The notes: generated by a model from the sequence alone, not told the origin. Shown: positions 45,301-53,093, counted from the first letter of the stretch. The stretch is 64,000 nucleotides of DNA from an uncultured Polaribacter sp. (GCA_938084845.1 CALKEB010000004.1:1-64000), one strand, 5' to 3'. Numbers and translations are program-made.

Positions 45301-45778
45301 AGTTTCTTTTTCCTTTAGCAGCAACAATATATTCGCCATCTGGAGACCAAGCTACAGATTCAACTGCACCTCTTTTGTCTTTAGTTACTTGTCTAGTTTC
45401 TTTTGTTTCTAAATTTAAAATCCAAACATTGTCATTTCCACTTCTGTCTGATGCAAAAGCGATGCTTTTACCATCTGGACTATAACTAGGTTTAGTATCC
45501 AAGGCTAAGCCATCTGTAATCCTTGTAGCTTTACCGCCCGAAAAAGGTATGGTATATAAATCTCCAAGCATACTAAAGATGATTGTTTCTCCATCTGGAC
45601 TTATATCTAAAGATAACCAAGTACCCTCTGTAGTTTTAAAATTTATTTTTCTGCCACTTTCTAAAGGCAACTCTTTAAATTTTTCTTGACCTGATAAAGA
45701 ATCTTTTTTTTGAGCATTGAAGCTAAATGAAAGTAATCCTATAAAAAATGCAATTATAAATTTGTTTAGTAGTTTCAT
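42395..45778 (-). CDS. Exported PD40 beta-propeller / amidohydrolase fusion
   Basis: A 1127-residue secreted protein. After a signal peptide (about 1-22) come many TolB/PD40 propeller units (for example ISPDGETIIFS, YSPDGKSIAFASDRSGN, WSPDGEYIVAA, WSPNGKEIVYTTW), then a Lys/Glu-rich linker near residues 650-690. The C-terminal amidohydrolase domain has the metal motif GFVDTHSHLRTY and GVGSHGQLQG, and ends LGAKSIGLDGDLGSLEVGKMADFIIL. This is the TolB-amidohydrolase fusion common in Bacteroidota. A peptidase or cyclic-amide hydrolase role is possible, but the substrate is not known. It is monocistronic. Confidence 0.9.
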   Translation of the reverse strand: MKLLNKFIIAFFIGLLSFSFNAQKKDSLSGQEKFKELPLESGRKINFKTTEGTWLSLDISPDGETIIFSMLGDLYTIPFSGGKATRITDGLALDTKPSYSPDGKSIAFASDRSGNDNVWILNLETKETRQVTKDKRGAVESVAWSPDGEYIVAAKGKRNLKLYLYHKDAGSGTQLIKAPASLKTVEPVFSSENKYIYYSSRTGGWNYNAQLPQYQISRYSLETGKSTKVTSRYGSAFTPTLSSDGKYMVYGSRYEEKTGLVLRDLNSGDENWLAYPVQRDEQESVASLGVLPAMVFTPNNKEVLASYGGKIYRIPISGEKALEIPFEVDVDLAIGPKLEFKYPISDNPQMFANQIRSPKTSPDGKHIVFNALNKLYVMQLPDGKPKRLTKMDVNEMQPNWSPNGKEIVYTTWSEKNGGHLYKVNAKGGNPIKLTNTSALYNTPVWDAKTNRIVFTKGSAQNFKNAYTRGAFSGSEDLAWISSDGGAINFITKTNGRRNPHFVKSDDRIYLSNGSGLSSIRWDGTDEKKIVSIRGIVTFGNSHKDNVDFGHVDDDVNEERNNASRPVEVYMAPEGDKAMALITNDVYVVTVPKYGQTPTISVSNPSSASFPSWKLTTFGGEFPSWSKDGNSVHWALGKAFFSYNLKEAKQVEQDLKDKKKARKEELAKISDEERKKEEKKDKEAAKKNKKDTKYQPLEIDINVPIKRDIPKGTALIKGARLITMNNNEVIENGDILVINNRIKAIGATGSLEFPRNAKIIDAKGKTIIPGFVDTHSHLRTYAGIHKKQIWSYAANLAYGVTASRDPQTGTTDVLTYFDLVKTGEMLGPRAYSTGPGLGYWAYNLKSYDQTKEALKKYSKYYNTNTIKMYIVGNRQHRQWVIKAAREQQLMPTTEGALDFKLNITEILDGYPGHEHSYPVTPLYKDIIQSVAESQIAYTPTLLVSYGGPWAENYFYSRENPYHDKKLQYFTPYTDLASKARRRPGWFMDEEHIFTEHAKFVEDLINAGGLTGVGSHGQLQGLGFHWELWATASGTSKMNALKAATILGAKSIGLDGDLGSLEVGKMADFIILDKNPLDDIKNTNTIYQVMKNGRLYNANNLDEVYPRQKKATDFWWHQKKPNGLPGIQN

Positions 45779-45861
45779 AAAATTTGAATAGGTTTAATAA
45801 GTAGTTTAATATTTTAATAATTAGTTAAAAAAAACTGCAGCAATCAGCTATTTTTAGTTGG

Positions 45862-46278
45862 CTATTTTAATAATCCCTCTGTTATACATCTTTTAGAATA
45901 CCAAATTAAAAAGATGCAAAAAATAATAATCATAATTGGCATGACTATACTAGATAGTTCTACTGTTGCTAATGAATACCCTTGGTGTGCAAATGCACAA
46001 ATTCCGGATATTATAAATAAATAATAGGCCATCTTTTTTTTAGCTAATAATAAAAAACAAGCTAATGCACCGCCAAAAACAGCCAATGCAAAAAATGCTG
46101 TATGCCAAGCAGGATACTCTATTAAAAATTCAGCTTGCTGTTCTTCGGGTAAAGTGGCTATCATTTCTTCCGTCATAAAGGCTTGGACTAGGTAAGCGCC
46201 AACACCCATTAAGTTCCAAATAAGCGCTAACACTGCAATTATATAAAATTTTGTACTTGTTTTTCTTTGGATTTTCAT
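45862..46278 (-). CDS. Four-helix membrane protein, function unknown
   Basis: A 138-residue integral membrane protein with four hydrophobic helices (about 12-32, 58-80, 85-103, 108-128) and a basic C-terminus. It resembles small Bacteroidota proteins often labelled as sugar transporter or hypothetical, with no functional motif I can use. It is monocistronic and divergent from the small membrane protein/HTH pair. Confidence 0.7.
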   Translation of the reverse strand: MKIQRKTSTKFYIIAVLALIWNLMGVGAYLVQAFMTEEMIATLPEEQQAEFLIEYPAWHTAFFALAVFGGALACFLLLAKKKMAYYLFIISGICAFAHQGYSLATVELSSIVMPIMIIIFCIFLIWYSKRCITEGLLK

Positions 46279-46342
46279 TTTGTATAATTTTGGTTAATTT
46301 TCTAAATGTAGTAAAAAATTTGGAAAATTATAAAATGTAAAG

Positions 46343-46374
46343 TATATTTGTCATTATATAAAATATGTTTGTCA
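46343..46374 (+). promoter_or_regulatory. Tandem promoter-like direct repeats before the membrane protein/HTH pair
   Basis: TATATTTG (46343-46350) and TATGTTTG (46364-46371) both match TAnnTTTG. Each is followed by TCA, giving TTTGTCA repeats spaced exactly 21 bases apart. They may be two promoters or two operator half-sites on one face of the helix for the HTH protein encoded downstream. Confidence 0.4.
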
Positions 46375-46396
46375 ATTTGTAAAAGAAAATAGGGTT

Positions 46397-46837
46397 ATGA
46401 AACAATCAATTTGTGAAAAAGAAAGAAGTTATGTAGAAAAAATGAATAAATTTCAACTGCACTATAAGTTTAAAAAAATAGGATATATCCTATCATTACT
46501 AGCCTTTGCTTTAATGATTGTAAAAAAGTTTATTGATGAGCCAACTTGGGTAAAACCAGTTTTATCTGGCATTTTACTAATAGGTATGTTAATTATTTCA
46601 TTGGCAAAAGAAAAACTTGAAGATGAGTATATAGATAGTTTACGATCTCAATCTTATAGAATAGCTTTTATCTTAGTCATTGTTTATTCATTAGTTCAGC
46701 CTTTGGTGAATTTTGGAGTAGGATTGCTTTTTGATGAATCAGAAAAATTACAAGGTTTTGATTACTTTCAAGTTTTATTTTATATGTTGGTAGTGCAGTT
46801 AATGGTTTTTTGGCAATTAAAACGATTTAATGCATAA
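46397..46837 (+). CDS. Small four-helix membrane protein paired with an HTH regulator
   Basis: A 146-residue membrane protein with helices near residues 28-45, 53-72, 88-108 and 125-142 and a charged N-terminus. I recognise no characterised family. It lies immediately upstream of a Cro/C1-type regulator (1 base between them), a common Firmicutes/Bacteroidota pairing of a membrane protein and a small YozG-like regulator. Confidence 0.68.
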   Translation: MKQSICEKERSYVEKMNKFQLHYKFKKIGYILSLLAFALMIVKKFIDEPTWVKPVLSGILLIGMLIISLAKEKLEDEYIDSLRSQSYRIAFILVIVYSLVQPLVNFGVGLLFDESEKLQGFDYFQVLFYMLVVQLMVFWQLKRFNA

Positions 46838-46838
46838 G

Positions 46839-47042
46839 ATGAAAAATACGCTTAAAGTACAACGTGCTATTTTAAATCTTACACAAGATAATTTAGCTAA
46901 AAAAATTGGAGTTTCTAGACAAACCATAAACTCGATTGAAAAAAACAGGTATGTACCCAGTACAGTATTGGCCTTAAAGCTATCAGCGATTTTTAAGATA
47001 CCTGTAAATGATTTTTTCACCCTTGAAAAAGATGATTATTAG
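46839..47042 (+). CDS. Small Cro/C1-type HTH transcriptional regulator
   Basis: A 67-residue protein that is essentially one XRE HTH domain: LNLTQDNLAKKIGVSRQTINSIEKNRYVPSTVLALKLSAIF, resembling the YozG/PH1519 family. The start at 46839 (MKNTLK) is typical. An in-frame ATG at 46830 would overlap the upstream gene by 8 bases. It probably binds the 21-bp-spaced repeats before the operon, but this is inferred. Confidence 0.85.
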   Translation: MKNTLKVQRAILNLTQDNLAKKIGVSRQTINSIEKNRYVPSTVLALKLSAIFKIPVNDFFTLEKDDY

Positions 47043-47079
47043 AAGATAAGTTCATCTATTAATATGTTAGCTTTATGAA

Positions 47080-48480
47080 TTAATCAGTTAAAGAAATTAC
47101 TGCTGCTTTAAACAAAGTAGCCTTAGTCTTTAAAAAATTATTTTCTAATTCAATTGCTTTTAATTTTGATTCAATTAATTTTGCCTCTCTAAAATTTACT
47201 AAGAAAACAGAGCTCTCTCCAAGAAAAAACTTACGTTCTTCTGCTTTTAAAAGCTTGCTATAATCAAATACAATGTCTTTAATATATTCATTCTGTAGTT
47301 CATAAGAATCTAACTCTTGCTGTACAGCATTTATTTTATTTCTTATAGATACTTTACTCGCCTCATTCTGGAATTCAGCATCCATTAATTTTGCTTTTGC
47401 TAATTTTAAATCTCCTCTTTCTTTTCTTAAAAAAATAGGTAACTTAAATCTTATACCTGCTTTATAATTATTAACATTAAAAGAATTTTGAACTCTTGGT
47501 GTTTGGGTTAAAAAATTATATTGCGCCTCTAATTCTGGTAGTAAATTGTTGATTTTTAAATTTTTGTCAACAGTAAGACTACTAATTTTGTAGTTTAAAG
47601 ACCTAATCTTAGGATGATTATCAATGTCAAAATTAGCATTGTTAAACAAGGCTATATTTAAAGAAGTATTTATTGTATTTAACGTATTTACGTCTGGTAC
47701 AATTGTATCTTGTAATTCTACAGGTGTATTATTATTCAACCATAAAAAATTAGACAACACTAAGGATGCTTTTATAAGCTGGATTCTAGTTTTTTCTAGA
47801 TTTAACCTTCTATTTTTTAAAGTAATTCCAGCTTCTAAAGTATCAACAGCAGCTTTGTCTCCCTCTTTATAAGCACTCTTTGTACTTTTGAAGCGAATTA
47901 TTGCATTGTCTAAAAAGTTTTGATACACTTTTTGATCATTAAAAACCTTTAACCACTTAAAATAAGCAAGTGAAGCATCAAATAAAATTTTGTTAACTAG
48001 TATTTGCTGATCTTCTTTTGCCTGATTTATAAAGAATTTAGCTTGTTTTAAATCAGCCATTCTTTGGTTAATTACCAATCCTTTTAACAGTGATGCAGAG
48101 ATTCCTGCAGCATACAAACCATCTGTGGGCACAATAGACTGTGGATTTAAAAATAACCCATCATTATTTTCAAAATTAGCTTTAAACTCTAGTCCGTAAT
48201 ACGTTGGTATTTTAAAGATACCATTCAAATTAGTATAATACTCTTGCTCTTTAAATTGTTTATTATCAAAGTCGATTTCTATTTTTGGATCAAAAGCACC
48301 CCTAGCTTTTAAAAGTTTGGCTTCACTTTTATTAATGATAAGATTTGCTTGCTTAACAATGGGATGATAGTTTTTAACATAGCCTAAGTATTCAGATAAG
48401 GTTAATACTGATGATAATTTTTCTTGAGAAAAATTGTATTGAGCTATTAGTAAAAAAAGAAAATAAATTACTTTTTTCAT
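47080..48480 (-). CDS. TolC-family outer-membrane efflux protein
   Basis: A 466-residue outer-membrane protein with a signal peptide and the two OEP repeats: long coiled-coil helices (for example KLLKARGAFDPKIEID, FKSTKSAYKEGDKAAVDTLEAG) and beta strands. It forms the exit duct of the exporter encoded just upstream. It is the last of the TetR-ABC-HlyD-TolC unit, 21 bases after the adaptor gene. Confidence 0.9.
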   Translation of the reverse strand: MKKVIYFLFLLIAQYNFSQEKLSSVLTLSEYLGYVKNYHPIVKQANLIINKSEAKLLKARGAFDPKIEIDFDNKQFKEQEYYTNLNGIFKIPTYYGLEFKANFENNDGLFLNPQSIVPTDGLYAAGISASLLKGLVINQRMADLKQAKFFINQAKEDQQILVNKILFDASLAYFKWLKVFNDQKVYQNFLDNAIIRFKSTKSAYKEGDKAAVDTLEAGITLKNRRLNLEKTRIQLIKASLVLSNFLWLNNNTPVELQDTIVPDVNTLNTINTSLNIALFNNANFDIDNHPKIRSLNYKISSLTVDKNLKINNLLPELEAQYNFLTQTPRVQNSFNVNNYKAGIRFKLPIFLRKERGDLKLAKAKLMDAEFQNEASKVSIRNKINAVQQELDSYELQNEYIKDIVFDYSKLLKAEERKFFLGESSVFLVNFREAKLIESKLKAIELENNFLKTKATLFKAAVISLTD

Positions 48481-48501
48481 GAATTTAATTCTTTATTTAT
48501 G

Positions 48502-49851
48502 TTATTTTTTTTTGTTTTTATTTATCTCTTCAGGCTGATAGTAGTTAGGAGGGAAGCTATTTAATTGTCTCCAAAGTTCAAACCAAATAGGAACATCTTC
48601 TAAAAGAGCAATAGTTTTAGCACCAGAACCAACTCGGATAGCAGTAGGCCATGTATGATCGGTTTCATCTGGAGCTAATAAAATTCTATATTTCCCATTT
48701 TTACTAATAAAATTTTCTATGGCTACAACTTTAGCTCCATAGGTTCCATAAGATACATTTGGCCAACCACTAAAAACTATTGCTGGCCAACCATCAAACT
48801 GAACACGTACTTTTTCTCCAATATGAATTAATGGTAAATCTATGGGTCTAATAAACGTTTCTACCGCTAAATCATATTGTGCTGGCATAATTCCTACAAT
48901 TTCTTCTCCTTCTTTAAAAGTCCCTCCAATACCACCTTTGATAGCTTTATTAATGTAACCGTTTTGAGGTGCTTTTATATACATTAAACCACTTCTAACT
49001 TTATAGTTACTGTTGTTATTTTCTAATTTAGAAACCTGTGCTTTTGCATCAAAACCATTTGATTGTGCCGTAAACTTATCGCTTTGAGCTTTAGAAATTT
49101 TATCTGCATAATTTGCTTTTATTCTAGAGATTTCCACCTTAGCATTTAAAACTTCATTCTTTGCTGTCAGTAATTTGTTTTCTTGTTCAATGATTTTTGC
49201 TTCAGTAGATTGTAGTTTTAGTCTTTTATTTTCAACGTCTTTTACGGCTTTAATACCTTCTTTTTCTAATGTGAAATCTCTTTCGTATTGGCGTTTTGCA
49301 ATTCTTAAATTAGTTTTAGCAGCTTCAAAAGCAATACTATCGCTCTGTACTTTTAGTTTAGATTGTAAGAGTTTATTCTTTGCTTGCTCTAACTTTAATA
49401 AACGTTCTTCTTGTAAGGCTTCTATTTGTCTTTCTAACGCATCTACTTTAAATTTATACGCATTAACAGAAGAGTTTTTTGCACTAATCTGTTCGTTAGT
49501 TCGTTCAATTAATTTATCATCAAAATAGTCACTTTTAACCTCAGAAATTCTTAAAATTGTGTCTCCCTTTTTAACATAATCTCCCTCTCTCACAAACCAT
49601 TGCTCTATTCTTCCAGGAATTTGAGATTGAATGGTTTGGGGCCTTTGTTCTGGAGTTAATGTAGTTACAATACCATTTCCAGAAATATTTTGTGTCCATG
49701 GTAAAAACAAGAAAATAAAACCAATAATTGCAGCTGCCAATAAGAACTTATTAAATACTTTATAGTACTCTTTTTTATATACTCTATTACCAGATTTAAA
49801 TTTTAGTAAATCTACTTTTTTGTGAACTTGATTGTTAGATATGTTTAACAT
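48502..49851 (-). CDS. HlyD-family membrane-fusion protein
   Basis: A 449-residue adaptor with a cytosolic N-terminus, one membrane helix (about residues 33-52), a lipoyl domain (NGIVTTL, RIEQWFVREGDYVKKGD), a long coiled coil of about 150 residues (RIAKRQYERDFTLEKEG) and a C-terminal barrel with the DGWPAIVFSG segment. It joins the ABC component to TolC. It lies 6 bases after the ABC gene, consistent with type I-like secretion or drug export. Confidence 0.9.
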   Translation of the reverse strand: MLNISNNQVHKKVDLLKFKSGNRVYKKEYYKVFNKFLLAAAIIGFIFLFLPWTQNISGNGIVTTLTPEQRPQTIQSQIPGRIEQWFVREGDYVKKGDTILRISEVKSDYFDDKLIERTNEQISAKNSSVNAYKFKVDALERQIEALQEERLLKLEQAKNKLLQSKLKVQSDSIAFEAAKTNLRIAKRQYERDFTLEKEGIKAVKDVENKRLKLQSTEAKIIEQENKLLTAKNEVLNAKVEISRIKANYADKISKAQSDKFTAQSNGFDAKAQVSKLENNNSNYKVRSGLMYIKAPQNGYINKAIKGGIGGTFKEGEEIVGIMPAQYDLAVETFIRPIDLPLIHIGEKVRVQFDGWPAIVFSGWPNVSYGTYGAKVVAIENFISKNGKYRILLAPDETDHTWPTAIRVGSGAKTIALLEDVPIWFELWRQLNSFPPNYYQPEEINKNKKK

Positions 49852-49857
49852 TATATA

Positions 49858-51522
49858 TTAGTTTATAGCTTTAATATCACCTTTATTAATTGTAATGGTC
49901 TGGCTACATTCTGTTCTCCAGCTCTTTTTACTACTCACTACAATTAAAGACCAAGGTCTTACACTATCAGTTAAATATTTAATGATATTTAAAGTTTCCT
50001 CTAAATTAAATTGATCTAAAGGATCTTCTAAAATCATTATTTTGGGTTCTTTTATAATTGCTCTGGCTAAAATCATTTTTTTAGCAATGGTATAAGACAT
50101 TTGCTTGCCCTCAGCGTTTAAAATAGTATCTAAACCATTGTTTTGTTCTTTTAAAAATTGAGCTAAACCTACAATTTCTAATACTTCAAATATTTTAGCA
50201 TCTTTTATTTTATCATTACCAAAAATTAAATTTTCTCTAATACTACCCTCAAAAGGAGTTTCTTCAGACAAGGATAAACCTAATTGAGATCTATAATGAT
50301 TTAAATTTAGGCTACTTAATGATAAATTGTTTACATATATATTACCTGCTGAAGGTTCTATAACTCCTGATATTAAGCGAAGTAAGCTAGATTTACCAGC
50401 TCCACTTTCACCCATAATTAAAATTCTACTTTTCGGTTCTATTTTAAAGGATACGTTTTTAATAATTGGCTTTTTTCTGTTTGTTACTTCATAAGAAACA
50501 TTATCTAATTCAACTGTTAAGCCAGATTTAAAAATTGGTTTCTCTCCATCTTGAGATTCTAAATCTTTATCTACAACCTGTCCAATTTTTTCAATCGATG
50601 TAAGTACATCGTAAAAGGATTCTAAGCCAATTATTAACTTTTCTACAGAAGCAATTACCAAAAGAATAATAATTTCTGCTGCAACAAATTGTCCAATATT
50701 CATTTCTTGGTTTAACACTAATGCACCACCAATTAAAAGTAAACTGGCAGTTACAATAACTTTAAAGCCAATCATTTGTGTAAATTGAAGTATCAAAATT
50801 TTAAAGTGATTTTCTCTTGCTTCAATATATTTATCTACTAATTCATCATTTTTAGTCATTGCTAAATTGGTATTACCAGATAACTTAAAACTTACTACTG
50901 TTCTAGCGACTTCTTGAATCCAATGTGCAACTTTATACTTAATTTTAGACTCTACTAAACTAGTTTCTAACCCTTTTTGTGCTGTAAATTTAAAAACTAC
51001 ATAGATTAACGTTACTAATAAAAATCCAAAAATGATAAAAAATGGATGGTAAAAAGACAATAAAATTAAAGCAAAAATAATTTGCAATACAGCTGTAGGT
51101 ACATCAATTAAAATTTTTGAAAGTCCTTTTTGAATAGATAATGTATCAAAAAAACGATTGGCTAATTCTGGTGGATAATATTCACGCAATTCAATCATTT
51201 TTATTTTTGGAAAACGATAACTTAATTCAAATGATGCTTTAGTAAAAATTCGTTGTTGTATGGTTTCTATAATTCTTAACTGCATTAATTGCAAAGCACC
51301 AGAGAAAATTACACCTATAGTGACTGCTACTACTAAAATAATCCAAGATGTAGAAATTTGGGCACCTTGTATTAAATTGATTATTGCTTGAATACCTAGG
51401 GGCAATGAAAGGGAAACAATTCCGCTAAAAATGGCATAGTAAAAAATTTGAAAGATTTCTCTTTTCTCTAATTTTAAAAGTCCTAGAAAACGCTGCCAAG
51501 GAGTTAGTTTTGTGTTAGTCAT
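49858..51522 (-). CDS. ABC exporter (fused membrane and ATPase domains) with degenerate ATPase motifs
   Basis: A 554-residue half-transporter with six hydrophobic helices (about 1-300) and a nucleotide-binding domain. Walker A is intact (GESGAGKSS, 371-379). However, the LSGGQ signature reads MSYTI (475-479), Walker B ends ILED rather than ILDE (497-500), the Q-loop Gln is Ser in LGLSLSEETPF, and the H-loop His is Ser531 in VVSSKK. The frame is intact and it lies between TetR and HlyD genes, so this looks like a diverged exporter type rather than a decayed copy. It may be weakly or not hydrolytic as a homodimer. The substrate is unknown. The gene overlaps the TetR gene by 8 bases. Confidence 0.9.
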   Translation of the reverse strand: MTNTKLTPWQRFLGLLKLEKREIFQIFYYAIFSGIVSLSLPLGIQAIINLIQGAQISTSWIILVVAVTIGVIFSGALQLMQLRIIETIQQRIFTKASFELSYRFPKIKMIELREYYPPELANRFFDTLSIQKGLSKILIDVPTAVLQIIFALILLSFYHPFFIIFGFLLVTLIYVVFKFTAQKGLETSLVESKIKYKVAHWIQEVARTVVSFKLSGNTNLAMTKNDELVDKYIEARENHFKILILQFTQMIGFKVIVTASLLLIGGALVLNQEMNIGQFVAAEIIILLVIASVEKLIIGLESFYDVLTSIEKIGQVVDKDLESQDGEKPIFKSGLTVELDNVSYEVTNRKKPIIKNVSFKIEPKSRILIMGESGAGKSSLLRLISGVIEPSAGNIYVNNLSLSSLNLNHYRSQLGLSLSEETPFEGSIRENLIFGNDKIKDAKIFEVLEIVGLAQFLKEQNNGLDTILNAEGKQMSYTIAKKMILARAIIKEPKIMILEDPLDQFNLEETLNIIKYLTDSVRPWSLIVVSSKKSWRTECSQTITINKGDIKAIN

Positions 51523-52198
51523 TATTTTTATTTAAAGTATGAAATACTAGATGTAAAAAGAATTTTGTTGGTGATTTATGATTATCACAATTGGTAATAG
51601 AAGGGAAGTGACTGTTTAAAAAGTGCTGATGCAAACTACCCTCAATAATAGTACTTGCTAAGCTTAGAGCAAATTTATATTCTGGATTAATATTCAGAAT
51701 CATTTCTTGTAAACGTGTTACCAAACGTTTATAAACTTGAAAATACCCTTCTTTGTTATCATTATCAACTTCTTTGGTTAAGAATGATTTTGAACTTTCG
51801 TTCACAATAATTTTATACAATAAAACCTCATTGATATGTGAAAAATTAGTGTCCTTTTCTACAGTTCTTGTTAAAATTGTAATGGCTTTTTCTAACTTTT
51901 CTACATTGTTAGAATTACTAAATGTTTCTATTACCAATTGGTATTCTAGCCAAGCCCAATACCAAGATGACAAGTATAACAAAAGCTTATGTTTGTTTTC
52001 AAAATATCTGTAAATAGAACTTTCATTAGAACCTATTTGAATACCTAGTTTCTTAAAGGTAAAACTTTCAAAACCAATTTCATTAATTATTTTGATACTG
52101 TTTTCTATAATTAGTTTACCTAGTTGAGATGTTTCAGGATCTTTTATATATATTTTATCGGGAACAGATATTTTTAATGTAGATAATAAATCTTTCAT
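51515..52198 (-). CDS. TetR/AcrR-family transcriptional regulator
   Basis: A 227-residue regulator, first in its operon. The N-terminal HTH spans IIENSIKIINEIGFESFTFKKLGIQIGSNESSIYRYFENKHKLL, with the recognition helix SNESSIYRYF. The C-terminal ligand domain is unassigned. ATG 52198 is preferred over the frame start 52219, which would lie on the promoter -7 element. A 19-base palindrome overlapping the promoter is its likely operator. Overlap with the ABC gene indicates coupled expression. Confidence 0.9.
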   Translation of the reverse strand: MKDLLSTLKISVPDKIYIKDPETSQLGKLIIENSIKIINEIGFESFTFKKLGIQIGSNESSIYRYFENKHKLLLYLSSWYWAWLEYQLVIETFSNSNNVEKLEKAITILTRTVEKDTNFSHINEVLLYKIIVNESSKSFLTKEVDNDNKEGYFQVYKRLVTRLQEMILNINPEYKFALSLASTIIEGSLHQHFLNSHFPSITNCDNHKSPTKFFLHLVFHTLNKNND

Positions 52199-52216
52199 GG
52201 TTTTAGTATTTAACTG

Positions 52217-52224
52217 CAAATATA
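52217..52224 (-). promoter_or_regulatory. -7 element of the TetR-ABC-HlyD-TolC operon
   Basis: Minus-strand TATATTTG matches TAnnTTTG. A TTC, one base off TTG, lies 20 bases upstream of it. The leader to ATG 52198 is about 12 bases. Confidence 0.5.
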
Positions 52225-52240
52225 ATAGTAATACTATTAT
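52222..52240. promoter_or_regulatory. Palindromic operator, probably for the TetR regulator
   Basis: ATAATAGTAATACTATTAT is a perfect palindrome of two 9-base arms about a central base. It overlaps the -7 element and the spacer of the operon promoter, where a bound TetR dimer would block RNA polymerase. The regulator identity is inferred from position. Confidence 0.6.
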
Positions 52241-52295
52241 TTTAGAATGTAATTCTTATTTTTAATGATTTTTTAACATTTATGGATAAAGCACA

Positions 52296-52327
52296 AAAAA
52301 CCTTCGAATTATAATTCGAAAGTTTTT
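52296..52327. terminator. Hairpin, possible terminator, between TetR operon and cold-shock gene
   Basis: A 15-base inverted repeat AAAAACCTTCGAATT/AATTCGAAAGTTTTT with a 2-base loop and one C-A mismatch. It could terminate in either direction, but no gene ends here, so its role is unclear. Confidence 0.4.
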
Positions 52328-52437
52328 CAAATTATCAATCATTCTATGTTCTTAATTACATAGTTTAATATATTTGAACATTTATTAGTGCTCTATTAAT
52401 TTTGATTACAGCTATTTCATAAAAGCTATTTTTTTAA

Positions 52438-52445
52438 TACCTTTG
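52438..52445 (+). promoter_or_regulatory. Candidate -7 element of the cold-shock gene
   Basis: TACCTTTG matches TAnnTTTG about 140 bases before the start codon at 52586. A long leader is typical of cold-shock mRNAs, but this rests on the motif alone. Confidence 0.4.
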
Positions 52446-52585
52446 TAACACTAAAGAACTACGGGTAAATAAAATAGCAAATTCATTTTGGTTATTTAAA
52501 ATTGATTTTACAGCAAATGCATTAGATGCAATTACCTTTCTTTAGATTTAGTAAGAAAAACGACATAAAAACAGTTATATAGTTA

Positions 52586-53038
52586 ATGGCAAAATCGCAA
52601 CAGACCTTTAGTAAAAGTGAAAAAGAAAAAAAACGTTTAAAAAAACGAGAAGACAAACGTAAAAAAATGGAAGCAAGAAAAGCTGCTAAAGATGAAAGTG
52701 GAACTTCTGGAATTCAGTTTGCTTACGTAGATCATAATGGAAATTTAACAGATACTCCTCCAGATCCTGAATTAAAAGTAGAGTATGAATTAGAAGATAT
52801 TCAGATATCTACCACTAAAAAAGAAGATTTACCAGAAGAAGATCCTGTTAGAAAAGGTAAAGTAAATTTCTTTGATTCTTCTAAAGGATTTGGTTTTATA
52901 ATCGATTCAGATAATGGAGAAAAATATTTTACACACGTTAGTGGTTTAATAGATACTATTGCAGAGAATGACAAAGTAACTTTTGAACTAGAAAAAGGGA
53001 TGCGTGGTATGAATGCAGTAAAAGTTAAAAAAGTATAA
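52586..53038 (+). CDS. Cold-shock domain protein with lysine-rich N-terminal region
   Basis: A 150-residue protein. Residues 1-40 are strongly basic (KSEKEKKRLKKREDKRKK), followed by an acidic linker and a C-terminal cold-shock domain (about 88-150) with GKVNFFDSSKGFGFIIDSDN and EKYFTHVSGL, the RNP1/RNP2-like nucleic-acid-binding strands. It is longer than classical CspA (about 70). RNA chaperoning is the likely role. A terminator follows. Confidence 0.92.
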   Translation: MAKSQQTFSKSEKEKKRLKKREDKRKKMEARKAAKDESGTSGIQFAYVDHNGNLTDTPPDPELKVEYELEDIQISTTKKEDLPEEDPVRKGKVNFFDSSKGFGFIIDSDNGEKYFTHVSGLIDTIAENDKVTFELEKGMRGMNAVKVKKV

Positions 53039-53058
53039 ACTCTACTTTTCTAGATATT

Positions 53059-53093
53059 AAAAATCCCATCATATATTTGATGGGGTTTTTTTA
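53059..53093. terminator. Terminator between the cold-shock gene and aroB
   Basis: AAAAATCCCATCA (53059-53071) pairs with TGATGGGGTTTTT (53078-53090) with one G-U pair and a 6-base loop. It touches the aroB stop codon and may act for both convergent genes. Confidence 0.82.

Larger units (their letters stand above)
52199..52585. other. 387-base gap between tetR and the cold-shock gene
   Basis: It holds the TetR operator and promoter at its left end, a 15-base inverted repeat at 52296-52327, a small hairpin followed by T7 near 52410-52436, and a plus-strand -7-like element TACCTTTG at 52438-52445 (TTTC, one base off TTTG, 19 bases upstream). The last element would give the cold-shock gene a leader of roughly 135 bases. 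I find no tRNA or convincing ORF; an 18-codon frame at 52526 is too short to judge. Confidence 0.6.

Noticed and set aside
49858-51522. ABC gene as a decayed pseudogene
   Set aside because: Despite altered motifs the frame is complete, Walker A is intact and the operon is tightly packed, so a diverged family is more likely.
52443-52448. TGTAAC near the cold-shock gene as a fourth ECF promoter
   Set aside because: No CGTC lies 15-17 bases downstream (the bases there are TAAA), so it does not fit the shared motif.
52526-52582. 18-codon frame before the cold-shock gene
   Set aside because: Too short to distinguish from chance, and no start signal or conservation can be judged from one sequence.
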